Notes: generated by a model from the sequence alone, not told the origin. A DNA stretch of 64,000 bases from Anaerobacillus isosaccharinicus (GCF_001866075.3 NZ_CP063356.1:310001-374000); one strand, 5' to 3'. Numbered from the stretch's first letter, positions 1 through 8,160 are shown. A program made the numbers and translations.

Positions 1-174
1 CGAGTAATCCAAGAACTCTAAATACTCAACCAGTTCTCCAGTTGTCCAATTAAGATTGGTCAAATATTGGTCCAACTGCTCTTCTGTCACTTGAGCTTTA
101 GCTACTTCCTGTAAACAATTTGTAAAAGACACCGAAACTAAAAAACATATAAAAAACAAAACACTACGCTTCAT
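1..174 (-). CDS. Secreted acidic protein, N-terminal part (runs off window)
   Basis: The first 58 codons of a minus-strand gene are visible, starting at an ATG (172-174) preceded by AGGAGGA at 181-187. Residues 1-18 (MKRS then a hydrophobic VLFFICFLVSVSF stretch) look like a signal peptide. The next part is acidic with an LNWTTGELVEYLEFLDYS pattern, which resembles the acidic repeats of Firmicute surface proteins processed by sortase-like enzymes, but I cannot confirm a family. The gene continues beyond base 1, so its C-terminus is unknown. Confidence 0.6.
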   Translation of the reverse strand, partial: MKRSVLFFICFLVSVSFTNCLQEVAKAQVTEEQLDQYLTNLNWTTGELVEYLEFLDYS

Positions 175-245
175 TATTTATCCTCCTACTAAATGAGATA
201 ATAAAGGTAGTGTTTGTTTTATAAAGAAAAATATACCAATCGAAC

Positions 246-911
246 TTAAAATTGGAGCGCTCGATTCCGATTATTCGTATCAAGTATTTGCAGTAAATCT
301 GCGAGTGTATACTTACCACGATCTTGTATATGCTTTAATAATTCACAAAATAAGTGCGCAGTCGTTAACGCATCCCCTATAGCTGAATGCCTTTGAAAAA
401 TTTTTGTACTAAATGTCTTAGCGTAATTTTCCAAATCTCTCATATCCCAAGACGGATTTAAATAGCCAATCATATCAAGCGTATCAAAACAAAGGGGAGA
501 ATCGTACGAATATTTTTCCCTTGCTAACTCCTTTTTCAACACCATGAGATCAAAACTTATATAATGTCCAACTAAACCATCACTACCACATTCCTCGATA
601 AAACTGAAAAATTCTTCAATCGATTGTAAAGCTTCTGGTGCCTCGTCTACCATATGATTTTCAATCCCTGTTAACTGAATAATATTATCAGGAATTAGGC
701 GATTAGGATTAACATACGTTTGAAATTGCTTATCCGTCACTGTTAAATTTTCTACATGAACGGCTCCAATCTCGATTAAGCGGTCTTTAGCCCCTATAGC
801 AAAGCCAGTTGTTTCTGTATCAAATACTGTAAAAGATAGCTTATCTAAGGGTGTATCAAGTGATGGTTTTCGATCTAATTCATAAGTCATTTTTTTACGT
901 TTCCAAAACAT
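246..911 (-). CDS. DnaQ-family 3'-5' exonuclease
   Basis: A stand-alone DEDDh exonuclease like the proofreading epsilon subunit of DNA polymerase III. ExoI is visible as FDTETTG (D31, E33 from the chosen start), ExoII in GHYISFDLMVLKKEL and ExoIII in RHSAIGDALTTAHLF. I chose ATG 909-911 because GGGGAG lies about 8 bases upstream; a longer frame opens at 980 but its extra N-terminus is unlike the family. It sits about 200 bp downstream of the CBS/DUF294 gene in the same direction, a pairing seen in many bacteria. It could act in DNA repair or RNA/nucleotide turnover; the substrate cannot be read from sequence. Confidence 0.9.
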   Translation of the reverse strand: MFWKRKKMTYELDRKPSLDTPLDKLSFTVFDTETTGFAIGAKDRLIEIGAVHVENLTVTDKQFQTYVNPNRLIPDNIIQLTGIENHMVDEAPEALQSIEEFFSFIEECGSDGLVGHYISFDLMVLKKELAREKYSYDSPLCFDTLDMIGYLNPSWDMRDLENYAKTFSTKIFQRHSAIGDALTTAHLFCELLKHIQDRGKYTLADLLQILDTNNRNRALQF

Positions 912-1113
912 CGCCCACACTCCCCTTTTTATTAAAAAATTCGTACTACTTCTTAACAAATAGAACCACAGACCATTCAACCAATTCCTTAGGTCAGCAA
1001 CTTTATTACGCTGTACTCATAAAATTTAGGACCTACGCCATCGTCTAGCCTATAAAACACAAAGCAAATTACTAGTCGCCACTACCTTATACAGTTACTA
1101 AAAATCTAAACTT

Positions 1114-3036
1114 TTACAGTATTCCAAAGGCCCCTAACAATTGCTGCTGCAATTCTTTAACCGTTTTCAAAGCTTTGATCAACGCTTCTTTATCTCTTGA
1201 TTTAAGATGGGTAAACGTAATTTTCGATGAGCTTTTTTCCCCACGCTGATACTTCGCCCATGCTTGGGTTACCCTTATCCCTAAAATAACTTCAAAAGCA
1301 TCTCTTAATTCTTCGGCAAACGCATCATTAAAAACACCCAAGCGAACTAGTGCTGTAATCCGATCTGAAGGCGTTCCCTCAACAACGCCATGCAATGTTG
1401 ATAACGTTTGCAAGCAATGGTGTAGCGGAAACAATGCGTCTATCTTAATATCAATGGAATTTTTCTCTAAACGAAACATCGCACGAATTGGATGATCTAA
1501 ATTAGGAACAGGCCGCTCCTTTTCTAATTCAGTAAGACGATATAGAATCGTTCCTGATTTTTTAACATGACTTGTAACCATATCTTTAAACCGATCGTTT
1601 AACACCTCATCACCATAAAGCAATCGAAACGAAAAGAAGTTTTGGACTAATAGTAAGTTTTCATTTGTTGCCCGTAATGCCCACCCTTTTAGCCGATCTC
1701 TCCACTTATAAATAGACCCCCGCCAAGTTTCTTCATTAGACATCATTTTTCCGATACATCTCACATAACCTGCTTGTTCTAGAAAAACAACAATTTCTTC
1801 ACCTAATTTTTCAAAATAATGATTTATTTCCTCATCATCTGCACCATTATCAAAAACTAGAAAATGATCTTGATCTGTCAATAAAAACTGCTCGCCCCTA
1901 CCACCACTGCCCATCTGATACCAACAAAATGATACAGGCGGCTTTCCTAAACCTTTTTTTTCTACTGACTTTACTGCAAGATCAATACAATGCTTGACTA
2001 ATCTGTCATAAAGCTTTGTAATGACTTCTAGTGTATTTAAAATTGGAATTCTATCATTTAATAGGTTGCCAAGAACTTCATAGATTGCAACTTTAACATT
2101 TCCCAAATTATCAAATGTTGACTCTTCTATCGTTTGGAGAATTTCTAATGTACCACGGTTTTTCTTCCTTAATAAATCTGCTAATGTAATGACACCTACG
2201 ACTTTATCCCCATCAACAACTGGTAAATGCTTAATTCCATTCATTAAAAAGCTAGAAAGTGCCTCATAATAATAGCTTTCTCTTGAAATTGTAATTGGTT
2301 TTTTCGTCATAACGTCACGAACAGGATTTGTTAGCGGACGTTGTTTTGAAATTACTCGACTCACTAAATCTTTCTCAGTTATTATTCCAACCAAGCGTTC
2401 ATTCGACAACACTACAACCGAACTTTTCGAATGATCGACCATTATTTGAGCAACCTGTTGAATAGTCACATTCTCATCAACGGAAAGGGCAGGTTGGGCC
2501 ATTATATCTTGTACTCTTCGCACAAATGGTTCGCTCTCACCAAATTGACTTGCTAACTGAATTTGGTCAGCTAATGACGCATAAATATCCTTTAAACGAA
2601 CAGCCACTTGCCTTAACACATAATCACGAACCTGTTCATCAATCCAACGCTCTTCAAGGACTGAAAAAGGAATTTGTAAACAATATGAATCTTCTACAGC
2701 AACAACACTAACCGTATACTTCGTATGATGATGTGTTTTCTCCCCTAAAAAATCTGCTAAGCTAGAAAAACCAATACTATCCCCGGTTTGCAAAACCTCT
2801 AACACTTCTTTATTTTGATGGTTTGTTTCCCCCTCAACGTAAACTTCCACCATTCCTTCAAGAATTAGCAATAAACCTTCTCGAGGTGTTTTTGAATACA
2901 AGACTTTGCTTGCTTTTTTATAATGTTTTAAGGAACATTTTTCAATTAACCGATAAAATTCCTTTTCAACTAAACCGCGAAACAACGGATGCTTATAAAT
3001 TTGGTTATACAAGCTTTCAATTTTACGCTCCGTCAA
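1114..3036 (-). CDS. cNMP-binding / CBS-pair / DUF294 nucleotidyltransferase-like protein
   Basis: Multidomain cytosolic signalling protein. In the longest frame (TTG at 3121-3123, 669 residues) the order is cyclic-nucleotide-binding-like domain about 40-170, two CBS domains about 205-325, then a DUF294 nucleotidyltransferase-like domain with GSGGRGEQ at 405-412 and the acidic pair D417/D419, and a DUF294 C-terminal helical domain. CBS pairs usually bind adenosine nucleotides; the GlnD-like fold suggests nucleotidyl transfer, target unknown. Start choice is uncertain: the first TTG has no good ribosome site, while TTG 3034-3036 follows GGAGGGG, giving 640 residues. Likely co-transcribed with the downstream exonuclease. 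Confidence 0.88.
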   Translation of the reverse strand: MTERKIESLYNQIYKHPLFRGLVEKEFYRLIEKCSLKHYKKASKVLYSKTPREGLLLILEGMVEVYVEGETNHQNKEVLEVLQTGDSIGFSSLADFLGEKTHHHTKYTVSVVAVEDSYCLQIPFSVLEERWIDEQVRDYVLRQVAVRLKDIYASLADQIQLASQFGESEPFVRRVQDIMAQPALSVDENVTIQQVAQIMVDHSKSSVVVLSNERLVGIITEKDLVSRVISKQRPLTNPVRDVMTKKPITISRESYYYEALSSFLMNGIKHLPVVDGDKVVGVITLADLLRKKNRGTLEILQTIEESTFDNLGNVKVAIYEVLGNLLNDRIPILNTLEVITKLYDRLVKHCIDLAVKSVEKKGLGKPPVSFCWYQMGSGGRGEQFLLTDQDHFLVFDNGADDEEINHYFEKLGEEIVVFLEQAGYVRCIGKMMSNEETWRGSIYKWRDRLKGWALRATNENLLLVQNFFSFRLLYGDEVLNDRFKDMVTSHVKKSGTILYRLTELEKERPVPNLDHPIRAMFRLEKNSIDIKIDALFPLHHCLQTLSTLHGVVEGTPSDRITALVRLGVFNDAFAEELRDAFEVILGIRVTQAWAKYQRGEKSSSKITFTHLKSRDKEALIKALKTVKELQQQLLGAFGIL

Positions 3037-3303
3037 GCAGGTTTCCCCCTCCGAAAAAAATGTTATGATCTCTAGATTAAAACTCTCCCACTTTTCACTA
3101 CCTCCTATTATAATATTTTCCAATTGTGATCGCTACAGTTGTTTGAAAATTTGTAATTTTTAATAAATAAAGTGTTGTGCCAACTTCAGTTTAAAAACTT
3201 GGAGCTTGCTAAAGTAAATTCTGAAGGTGGTATGACGATATATTGACTTATCTTTTTCGCTTTCATAAAATAAATTTAAAAATAGTAACCTTGGAGTGAT
3301 ATT

Positions 3304-4221
3304 ATGATTATTAAGCCTCGTGTTGAATCCTTAGAGTTACAACTTCTTAGATCATTAAATATGCGAATGAATCTCACAGAAAAAGAAACAAACAACTATA
3401 TTAATCTTGAAAAAGGCTTTATAGGTGAACAAAAGTTTGACGAATGGCTAGAACCACTCCCCGATAATTTCCTAATCTTAAATGATTTACTACTCGAAAC
3501 GAGCAATACCACTTTCCAGATCGACTCGTTAGTAATCTCTCCAGATGCAATCAATATTTTTGAAGTCAAGAACTATGAAGGTGACCTGATTGTTGAAAAT
3601 GAAAATTGGTATACAAGAACAGGAACTGAAATTCAAAATCCCATCCTTCAACTAAAACGCTGCGAGACTTTATTACGAAAATTACTGCAACAATTTGGTC
3701 ATAATCATACCATCCAAGTATACGTCGTCTTCATCAACCCCGAATTCTATCTTTATCAAGCCCCTTTAGACTTACCAATTATTTTTCCAACTCAAATTAA
3801 TCGTTTTATGAACAAAATAAAGCTTAAATCTTTGCAATTAAAAGACAAGCATTTGAAATTGTCAAAGCAATTACTAGCTATGCATTTAACAGATTCACCT
3901 TATAAGCGGTTGCCAAATTACGATTATGAGATACTTAAAAAAGGGATTACATGTGAACACTGCCATTCATTAAATACCAACTACAAAGATCGAATGGTTG
4001 TTTGTTATGATTGCGGGCATATAGAAACACACAAAGATGCGATTTTAAGGAGCGTTGAAGAGTTTAAGTTGCTTTTTCCTGACAAGAAAATTACAACGAG
4101 TGTTATCTACGATTGGTGCAAAAGTAATATTCAAAAAAAGCTAATACAAAAAATCCTCTCCACTTACTTTGAACAAATAAGTTCAGGCAGATTTACTTAT
4201 TTTATTCATAGAGATAATTGA
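3304..4221 (+). CDS. NERD-domain protein with C-terminal zinc ribbon
   Basis: 305 residues. The nuclease-related domain covers about 35-150: the GEQKFDEWL helix, the strand-end acidic position in FQIDSLVISPDAINIFEVKNYEG (D and ExK of the PD-(D/E)XK fold) and a conserved ENENWY turn. Near residues 218-240 CEHCHSLNTNYKDRMVVCYDCG looks like a four-Cys zinc ribbon that may bind nucleic acid. GGAG lies upstream of ATG 3304. NERD proteins are suspected nucleases but mostly uncharacterised. It is divergent from the CBS/DUF294 gene and followed by a repeat cluster. Confidence 0.85.
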   Translation: MIIKPRVESLELQLLRSLNMRMNLTEKETNNYINLEKGFIGEQKFDEWLEPLPDNFLILNDLLLETSNTTFQIDSLVISPDAINIFEVKNYEGDLIVENENWYTRTGTEIQNPILQLKRCETLLRKLLQQFGHNHTIQVYVVFINPEFYLYQAPLDLPIIFPTQINRFMNKIKLKSLQLKDKHLKLSKQLLAMHLTDSPYKRLPNYDYEILKKGITCEHCHSLNTNYKDRMVVCYDCGHIETHKDAILRSVEEFKLLFPDKKITTSVIYDWCKSNIQKKLIQKILSTYFEQISSGRFTYFIHRDN

Positions 4222-4288
4222 ACATATTTTTGCTTTCAAACTTAATATTTTTTCGTTTTTGAAGAAGCATTATGCCTCTGGACCGGGT

Positions 4289-4463
4289 CTACGAGTTCGT
4301 ATTTTACATTTAATTAGGGGAATTTAGGCCGTAGTACACTTCTAGGCCGTAGAACACTTCTACGAGCACTAATTTTACATTTATTAGGAAACTTTAGGCC
4401 GTAGAACACTTCTACGAGCACTAATTTTATATTTATTAGGAGGGTTCAAGCCGTAGACACTTC
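4289..4463. repeat. 52-bp tandem repeat cluster containing short palindromes
   Basis: About 175 bp hold one full and several partial copies of a unit starting GGCCGTAGAACACTTCTACG and continuing through ACTAATTTTACATTTATTAGG. GGCC occurrences at 4345 and 4397 define a 52-bp period; partial copies flank on both sides (4289-4326, 4327-4344, 4449-4463). Each full copy carries a perfect inverted repeat CGTAGAA-CAC-TTCTACG (4348-4364, 4400-4416). No spacers of CRISPR type are present. Function unknown. Confidence 0.75.
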
Positions 4464-4471
4464 TCCACAAA

Positions 4472-4494
4472 CAAAAAACACCTCTTTCAAGGTG
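4472..4494 (-). terminator. Intrinsic terminator of the CGCGG gene
   Basis: On the minus strand CACCT (4490-4494) pairs with AGGTG (4479-4483), followed by six U (4473-4478). The stop codon of the CGCGG gene lies in the loop. Confidence 0.7.
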
Positions 4495-4756
4495 CAATAA
4501 CTGAAACTTTGAGTACATAGCCGCCGCAGCCGCATTGATCAACGAATTCGGCATTGATGCGGTTGCCGAATTTTTCCGCTAGGATTGGTGTTATATATTC
4601 ATCTGGGTTACCAAACGTATGAGGGGTAACAAGATTTACATGGAAGCCTGCTGCTGTTTGTGCAACAGCGTCAATTCCCTCGGCTATGACAAAGTCACGA
4701 TTTGTTTCGTAATCACCGTGCTCAAGGGCACATGACCAATTTTTCTTCTTTTTCAT
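4487..4756 (-). CDS. CGCGG-family RiPP precursor-like protein
   Basis: 89 residues. The C-terminal half contains FHVNLVTPHTFGNPDEYI and then DQCGCGGYVLKV, which match the family that NCBI calls CGCGG rSAM-modified RiPP proteins, best known from haloarchaea (recalled, not searched). In that family the Gly/Cys core is thought to be modified by a radical SAM enzyme. No radical SAM gene is present in this window, so a partner must be elsewhere or absent. GAGGAGGG precedes ATG 4754-4756. The gene is 64 bp downstream of a 36-aa CC-motif peptide and an ArsP-type permease and could share their transcript. The product of any modification is unknown. Confidence 0.8.
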   Translation of the reverse strand: MKKKKNWSCALEHGDYETNRDFVIAEGIDAVAQTAAGFHVNLVTPHTFGNPDEYITPILAEKFGNRINAEFVDQCGCGGYVLKVSVIAP

Positions 4757-4820
4757 ATTAAATCCCTCCTCACCAACATTTTACATTACCCTGATAATTC
4801 CCTCGGTGAGGTTTGTCACT

Positions 4821-4931
4821 TTACTGAACTTTCTTCGTTTCTTTTACTTCCTCAATTTTCACCTTGCAGCAAGACTCATCCTTGCTTGAACTATCCTTCT
4901 TAACTCCTAACAACTTCTTTATCACACTCAT
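4821..4931 (-). CDS. Small Cys-Cys motif peptide (36 aa)
   Basis: Encodes MSVIKKLLGVKK followed by a Ser/Asp linker, ESCCKVKIEEV and a charged C-terminus. A near-perfect ribosome binding site AAGGAGGTGA precedes ATG 4929-4931 and overlaps the stop codon of the upstream permease, so translation is probably coupled. The vicinal CysCys pair suggests binding of a soft metal or metalloid, fitting the ArsP-type permease next to it. I do not recognise a named family; similar short proteins accompany DUF318 permeases in Bacilli. Confidence 0.75.
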   Translation of the reverse strand: MSVIKKLLGVKKDSSSKDESCCKVKIEEVKETKKVQ

Positions 4932-4944
4932 CTCTATCACCTCC

Positions 4945-5811
4945 TTATATCATATAAAATAGTAGTCCTGAAAAGGTTGCCAAAGTAATAACAGACCCAA
5001 TAAATGCGATGACTAGCTTTTTTTGAAAAATTGAGTTTAATAAAGCAATTTCTGGGAGACTTGCTCCTGCTGAACTAATCATTAAAGCCATCACCGGAGC
5101 TAGGGCCATTCCTTTTACAATTAAAATCTGCGAGATTAGGATCATCGTAGAAAGGCGAATGTACAATGGAATACCTACAACAGCTGCGATCGGCACGAGC
5201 CACCAAGCCTCCCCACCAAAATAAGTAACAATAAACTCAGTTGGTACTAGCCCTTTAATAATTGAGCCAATTCCTGCACCGATGAGGATATAGGGATACA
5301 CAGTTTTCATTAAGGATAACGTTTCTTTTAAACTATCTTTCAAACTAAAGCGCTTCTCCTTTTTCTCGTAACCTGTCATAACAACGTTTTTAACGTATTT
5401 CTCAAACCCTAATTTTTCTAACGTAATTCCGATAATACCTGCTAATACAGCAGTTGTAATTGTATAAAAAAATGCTACCTTTGGTCCTAATAAAACTGCC
5501 ATTAACGTAATAATGGTTGGATCAAGAACTGGTGATGCAAACAAAAAGACCATAACGATTCCAAAACGCACCTTTTGCTGCAACAAATTCACGATAACTG
5601 GTATCGTTGAACAAGAGCAAAACGGTGTGACAAATGCTAGTAAAATTGCTGCAAATACACCGATGATCGGATTTCTCCCACTTAAAAAACTTTCCAACTT
5701 CTCAAAGGGTATAAAACCTTTTATTAGACTAATTAATAACGAGATTCCTAAAAATAATAAAGTAAGTTCTAATGCTAAAAGTAAAAAACCAATAAAGTGC
5801 TCCATTGACAT
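4945..5811 (-). CDS. ArsP/DUF318-type permease
   Basis: 288 residues, about 8 membrane helices. The hallmark TPFCSCSTIPV motif lies near residues 62-72, and a second repeat half has SSAGASLPEI near 245-255. ArsP-group members export trivalent organoarsenicals; other members have unknown substrates. A cytosolic loop (about 145-165, EKKEKRFSLKD) separates the two halves. It is divergent from nothing: marR lies upstream on the same strand and a MarR-like operator sits in the 65-bp gap between them. The substrate here is inferred to be a thiol-reactive metal(loid), not shown. Confidence 0.85.
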   Translation of the reverse strand: MSMEHFIGFLLLALELTLLFLGISLLISLIKGFIPFEKLESFLSGRNPIIGVFAAILLAFVTPFCSCSTIPVIVNLLQQKVRFGIVMVFLFASPVLDPTIITLMAVLLGPKVAFFYTITTAVLAGIIGITLEKLGFEKYVKNVVMTGYEKKEKRFSLKDSLKETLSLMKTVYPYILIGAGIGSIIKGLVPTEFIVTYFGGEAWWLVPIAAVVGIPLYIRLSTMILISQILIVKGMALAPVMALMISSAGASLPEIALLNSIFQKKLVIAFIGSVITLATFSGLLFYMI

Positions 5812-5825
5812 ATTCCCCCTAAATT

Positions 5826-5842
5826 ATTTGTAGTTTGCAAGT
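5826..5842. promoter_or_regulatory. MarR-type operator, copy 3
   Basis: ATTTGTAGTTTGCAAGT, 13 of 17 positions like the perfect palindrome at 6384-6400. It lies directly upstream of the permease gene, so the same MarR protein probably controls the permease separately from its own gene. Confidence 0.6.
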
Positions 5843-5876
5843 ATATTTCAAAAATCAAAGCTAGAAAAAATCCAGC

Positions 5877-6326
5877 TTAAAACATAGTAGGCTGACAGCA
5901 TCTAGATGATTTTGCCATTGCTTCATTTAACAATTTTATTGATTGTAAAACTTTTTCTCTATCTTCAGGACTTAAGTGTGAAAATATTTCCTCTAGGTAG
6001 TCTTTCATTTGTTGATCAATGGCTCCAGTTACAAACTTTCCTTGTGTCGTTAAGGACAAAAGTTGGACGCGGCGATCTTCAGCATGTGGTGTTTTTTCTA
6101 CCAGTTCCATTTTTATTAAATTTTGGACTTGCCTAGAAAAGGTTGTAATGTCAGTTCCTAAAGCCTCTGCTACTTCTTGCATCGACGGGCGGTGTCGCCG
6201 TTCAACCTCAAATAAAATATGACTATGAATCATTGAAATTTCGAATTCACCAATTGAACAACAATTTTTACTTAAAAATCCAAACCTTCTTGTTAAAATT
6301 TGAAATAGCTCTCGAATGTTTTCCAA
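5877..6326 (-). CDS. MarR-family regulator with Cys pairs
   Basis: 149 residues with a winged helix-turn-helix: PSMQEVAEALGTDITTFSRQVQNLIKMELVEK (about 46-77) followed by the wing PHAEDRRVQLLSLT. Unusual are two vicinal Cys pairs, KNCCSIG near residues 20-26 and SSRCCQPTMF at the C-terminus, which could sense a thiol-reactive metal(loid) or oxidant. Operator-like palindromes lie upstream of this gene and in front of the permease, indicating autoregulation plus control of the permease/CC-peptide transcript. Ligand is inferred only. Confidence 0.88.
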   Translation of the reverse strand: MENIRELFQILTRRFGFLSKNCCSIGEFEISMIHSHILFEVERRHRPSMQEVAEALGTDITTFSRQVQNLIKMELVEKTPHAEDRRVQLLSLTTQGKFVTGAIDQQMKDYLEEIFSHLSPEDREKVLQSIKLLNEAMAKSSRCCQPTMF

Positions 6327-6383
6327 GAGAATTCCCTCCTATCTATCACTTTCAAAGTATCTCCATAACTCAACTACATAATT

Positions 6384-6448
6384 ATTTGCAACTTGCAAAT
6401 TTCCTTTTCTAAAACTTAATATATACTAACTATTTGTAAAATGCAACT
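6384..6448. promoter_or_regulatory. Two MarR-type operators upstream of marR
   Basis: ATTTGCAACTTGCAAAT at 6384-6400 is a perfect 17-bp palindrome. ATTTGTAAAATGCAACT at 6432-6448 is a degenerate copy, 48 bp further upstream. Together with the copy at 5826-5842 they define a shared operator. Confidence 0.65.
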
Positions 6449-6514
6449 AAATAATAAAAAGAATACTCAACATTATTCCACCTTATGATGAGCATGCCTC
6501 TTTTTTAATTAGAT

Positions 6515-7012
6515 CTATTCCTGCGAACTTCCCAACAACTCATGAACTTTTTCAAATGTTGAGTTTTCTGTAGGGCGATCAAATTGGTTTGAACTTACAT
6601 AACTATAAACAATCTTCCCATCGCCATCAATTAAAAATAAACTTGGGTGTGCTAGACGAAAAGCATCGATACTAATTGCATTATAAACATCAAATTGTTT
6701 AATAACAGACCGGTCACTGTCAATTAAAAACGGAAACGGCATTGGATTTTTATCCAACCACTTAGCAGCAGATTCCTTACTTTGTCCAGCAATAACAACA
6801 ATAGGCACGCCTAAATCTTCGTATTTAGAAGCATTTTCACGCAGTTGAACTAACTGCTTACGACAGTTTGGTCAAAACGTTCCTCTTAAAAAATAAAGTA
6901 AAAACGGGCTTCCTTTTAGTTTGTCAGCTGTATATCTTTCCCCATCAACACCCTCAAGGCTAAATGCAGGGATCTGTGATCCAGGTTGTAACCCTTTATC
7001 TTTTTTCGGCAT
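6515..7012 (-). CDS. Peroxiredoxin-like (AhpC/TSA) protein, putative selenoprotein with in-frame UGA
   Basis: Read through one in-frame TGA (6872-6874), this is a 165-residue thioredoxin-fold protein of the AhpC/TSA peroxiredoxin-like family. The UGA is codon 47 in YFLRGTF-U-PNCRKQLVQLREN, exactly where relatives carry the first Cys of CPNC. The frame is open before it (ATG 7010-7012 with GGAGG upstream) and after it to 6515. A stem-loop at the right distance follows (6841-6857). The parsimonious reading is selenocysteine in a UxxC redox motif. Downstream parts are typical: GVPIVVIAGQSKESA, FPFLIDSD, AHPSLFLIDGDGKI. The alternative is a nonsense mutation. No selA, selB, selD or tRNA-Sec gene lies in this window. 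Confidence 0.78.
6841..6874 (-). promoter_or_regulatory. Bacterial SECIS-like element
   Basis: After the UGA (6872-6874) come 14 bases, then a perfect 6-bp stem GCAGUU/AACUGC (6852-6857 with 6841-6846) closed by the loop AGUUC. The second loop base is G, and the loop begins about 20 nt after the UGA. Both agree with the known rules for bacterial SECIS hairpins inside the coding region. Confidence 0.7.
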
Positions 7013-7172
7013 CTTGTTACCTCCTCCACTCATTCCTTATTTTATCTATTAAATGAATTTCATCTCCATTAAGTAACTTGTGCAGTTGCGGAAAATCGTT
7101 TTGATATGGCTCATTTTAAATAATTATGAAATTCACTCATTAGTTATACTTTACTTGGAAAAAGTGAAGCTG

Positions 7173-7709
7173 TCACTTATTTGCTATAAAATCTAACCTT
7201 TCCTCCATCGGGATGTATACAGGTACGTCAAAGTAATAGATTAAAAATACCGCGATTGGAATAGATATCACATATGCTATTAGTGGACGTTTATAAAATA
7301 GACGAAGCATCGGAAACATGACCATAACAAAGAGTGCTGACCAAACTAAAGTCCAGCCATGTTGATAATATATTTTACCTAAATAAAGAAAGATGATTTC
7401 AAAACCAACATAAATGATGATCCAAGTAGCGTAATGGTACACCTTACGCTTTAGAGTAGTCGGATATGTATTTAAGAACATTAAAACAGTCCCTGGAAAA
7501 ACAATTAGCGTATACACAACCTCTGTTATCGTGTGGTTTGATAAGATGTCAGGATCAAACTTCCAAAGTAAATAGTTGGCACATAAAAAATTATACATTA
7601 GATTACTAACGGCGATATAAAGCATTGATGCATGGTACTCTTTCCAATTGCGATAATCCCCACGAATCCATATGGCTAGAATGGTCAAAACTGCTATTAA
7701 AACATGCAT
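7173..7709 (-). CDS. CBO0543-family membrane protein
   Basis: 178 residues with five or six hydrophobic segments, an early WIRGDYRNWKEYH patch and an aromatic-rich middle. This pattern matches the CBO0543 family of small integral membrane proteins in spore-formers, function unknown. AAGGAG lies upstream of ATG 7707-7709. No operon partner; it lies alone between the peroxiredoxin gene and a remnant gene on the other strand. Confidence 0.7.
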   Translation of the reverse strand: MHVLIAVLTILAIWIRGDYRNWKEYHASMLYIAVSNLMYNFLCANYLLWKFDPDILSNHTITEVVYTLIVFPGTVLMFLNTYPTTLKRKVYHYATWIIIYVGFEIIFLYLGKIYYQHGWTLVWSALFVMVMFPMLRLFYKRPLIAYVISIPIAVFLIYYFDVPVYIPMEERLDFIANK

Positions 7710-7809
7710 ATAATTTGCTCCTTCATATGTTTACACAGTATAGTTTTAACCAATTACTAGAAAAACTTGCATCATAAACCCTTTTTGGAGTGTAAATAAA
7801 GTATTCCCT

Positions 7810-8025
7810 TTGAAAATATTTCAAGAAAAACACGGAGCATTAGTTGATTCAACCCCAGTATTTCTTCCAAAATACAGTTTACATCAAGAAGAAATCAAGG
7901 ACTTTGTTCAGTGTTGTCTAACTGAAACCCGCCCGTCTAGTAATCCACAACAAGGAGTAATTCTCCAAAAGATCGTTTCAGCGATCTATGAATCAGCGAA
8001 ATCTGGTGAAGCTATCAAATTCTAG
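7810..8025 (+). pseudogene. C-terminal remnant of a Gfo/Idh/MocA oxidoreductase
   Basis: 71 codons ending PQQGVILQKIVSAIYESAKSGEAIKF, the typical C-terminal helix and tail of NAD-dependent sugar dehydrogenases of the Gfo/Idh/MocA family. The Rossmann domain and most of the catalytic domain are missing and no ribosome site precedes the TTG at 7810. A terminator follows immediately. Best read as a decayed 3' end left after a deletion. Confidence 0.6.
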
Positions 8026-8038
8026 TCATACAATTAAT

Positions 8039-8090
8039 GACTAACTATCCAAGGTCCTAATATTTGACCTAAGGCAGTTAGTCTTTTTTC
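8039..8090 (+). terminator. Intrinsic terminator after the oxidoreductase remnant
   Basis: GACTAAC (8039-8045) pairs with GTTAGTC (8077-8083), with inner AAGGTC/GACCT pairing, then TTTTTT. Confidence 0.75.
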
Positions 8091-8160
8091 TTTGTATAAA
8101 CATTCGTTTATTAGCACATTTTACTCTTGTTAGATAATTTTGTAAGGGAGTGATTTATGT

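Noticed and set aside
851-1048. Plus-strand open frame over the exonuclease gene
   Set aside because: It is antisense to a well-conserved DnaQ-type gene and has no ribosome site or recognisable product.
2526-3068. Plus-strand frames opposite the CBS/DUF294 gene
   Set aside because: Shadows of the conserved minus-strand gene, no homology-like features.
4289-4463. CRISPR array
   Set aside because: The repeats are directly adjacent with no unique spacers of constant length and no cas genes nearby.
6515-6808. Separate 97-aa protein starting at 6808
   Set aside because: It is the C-terminal part of the peroxiredoxin-like gene; the upstream half is in the same frame across the UGA.
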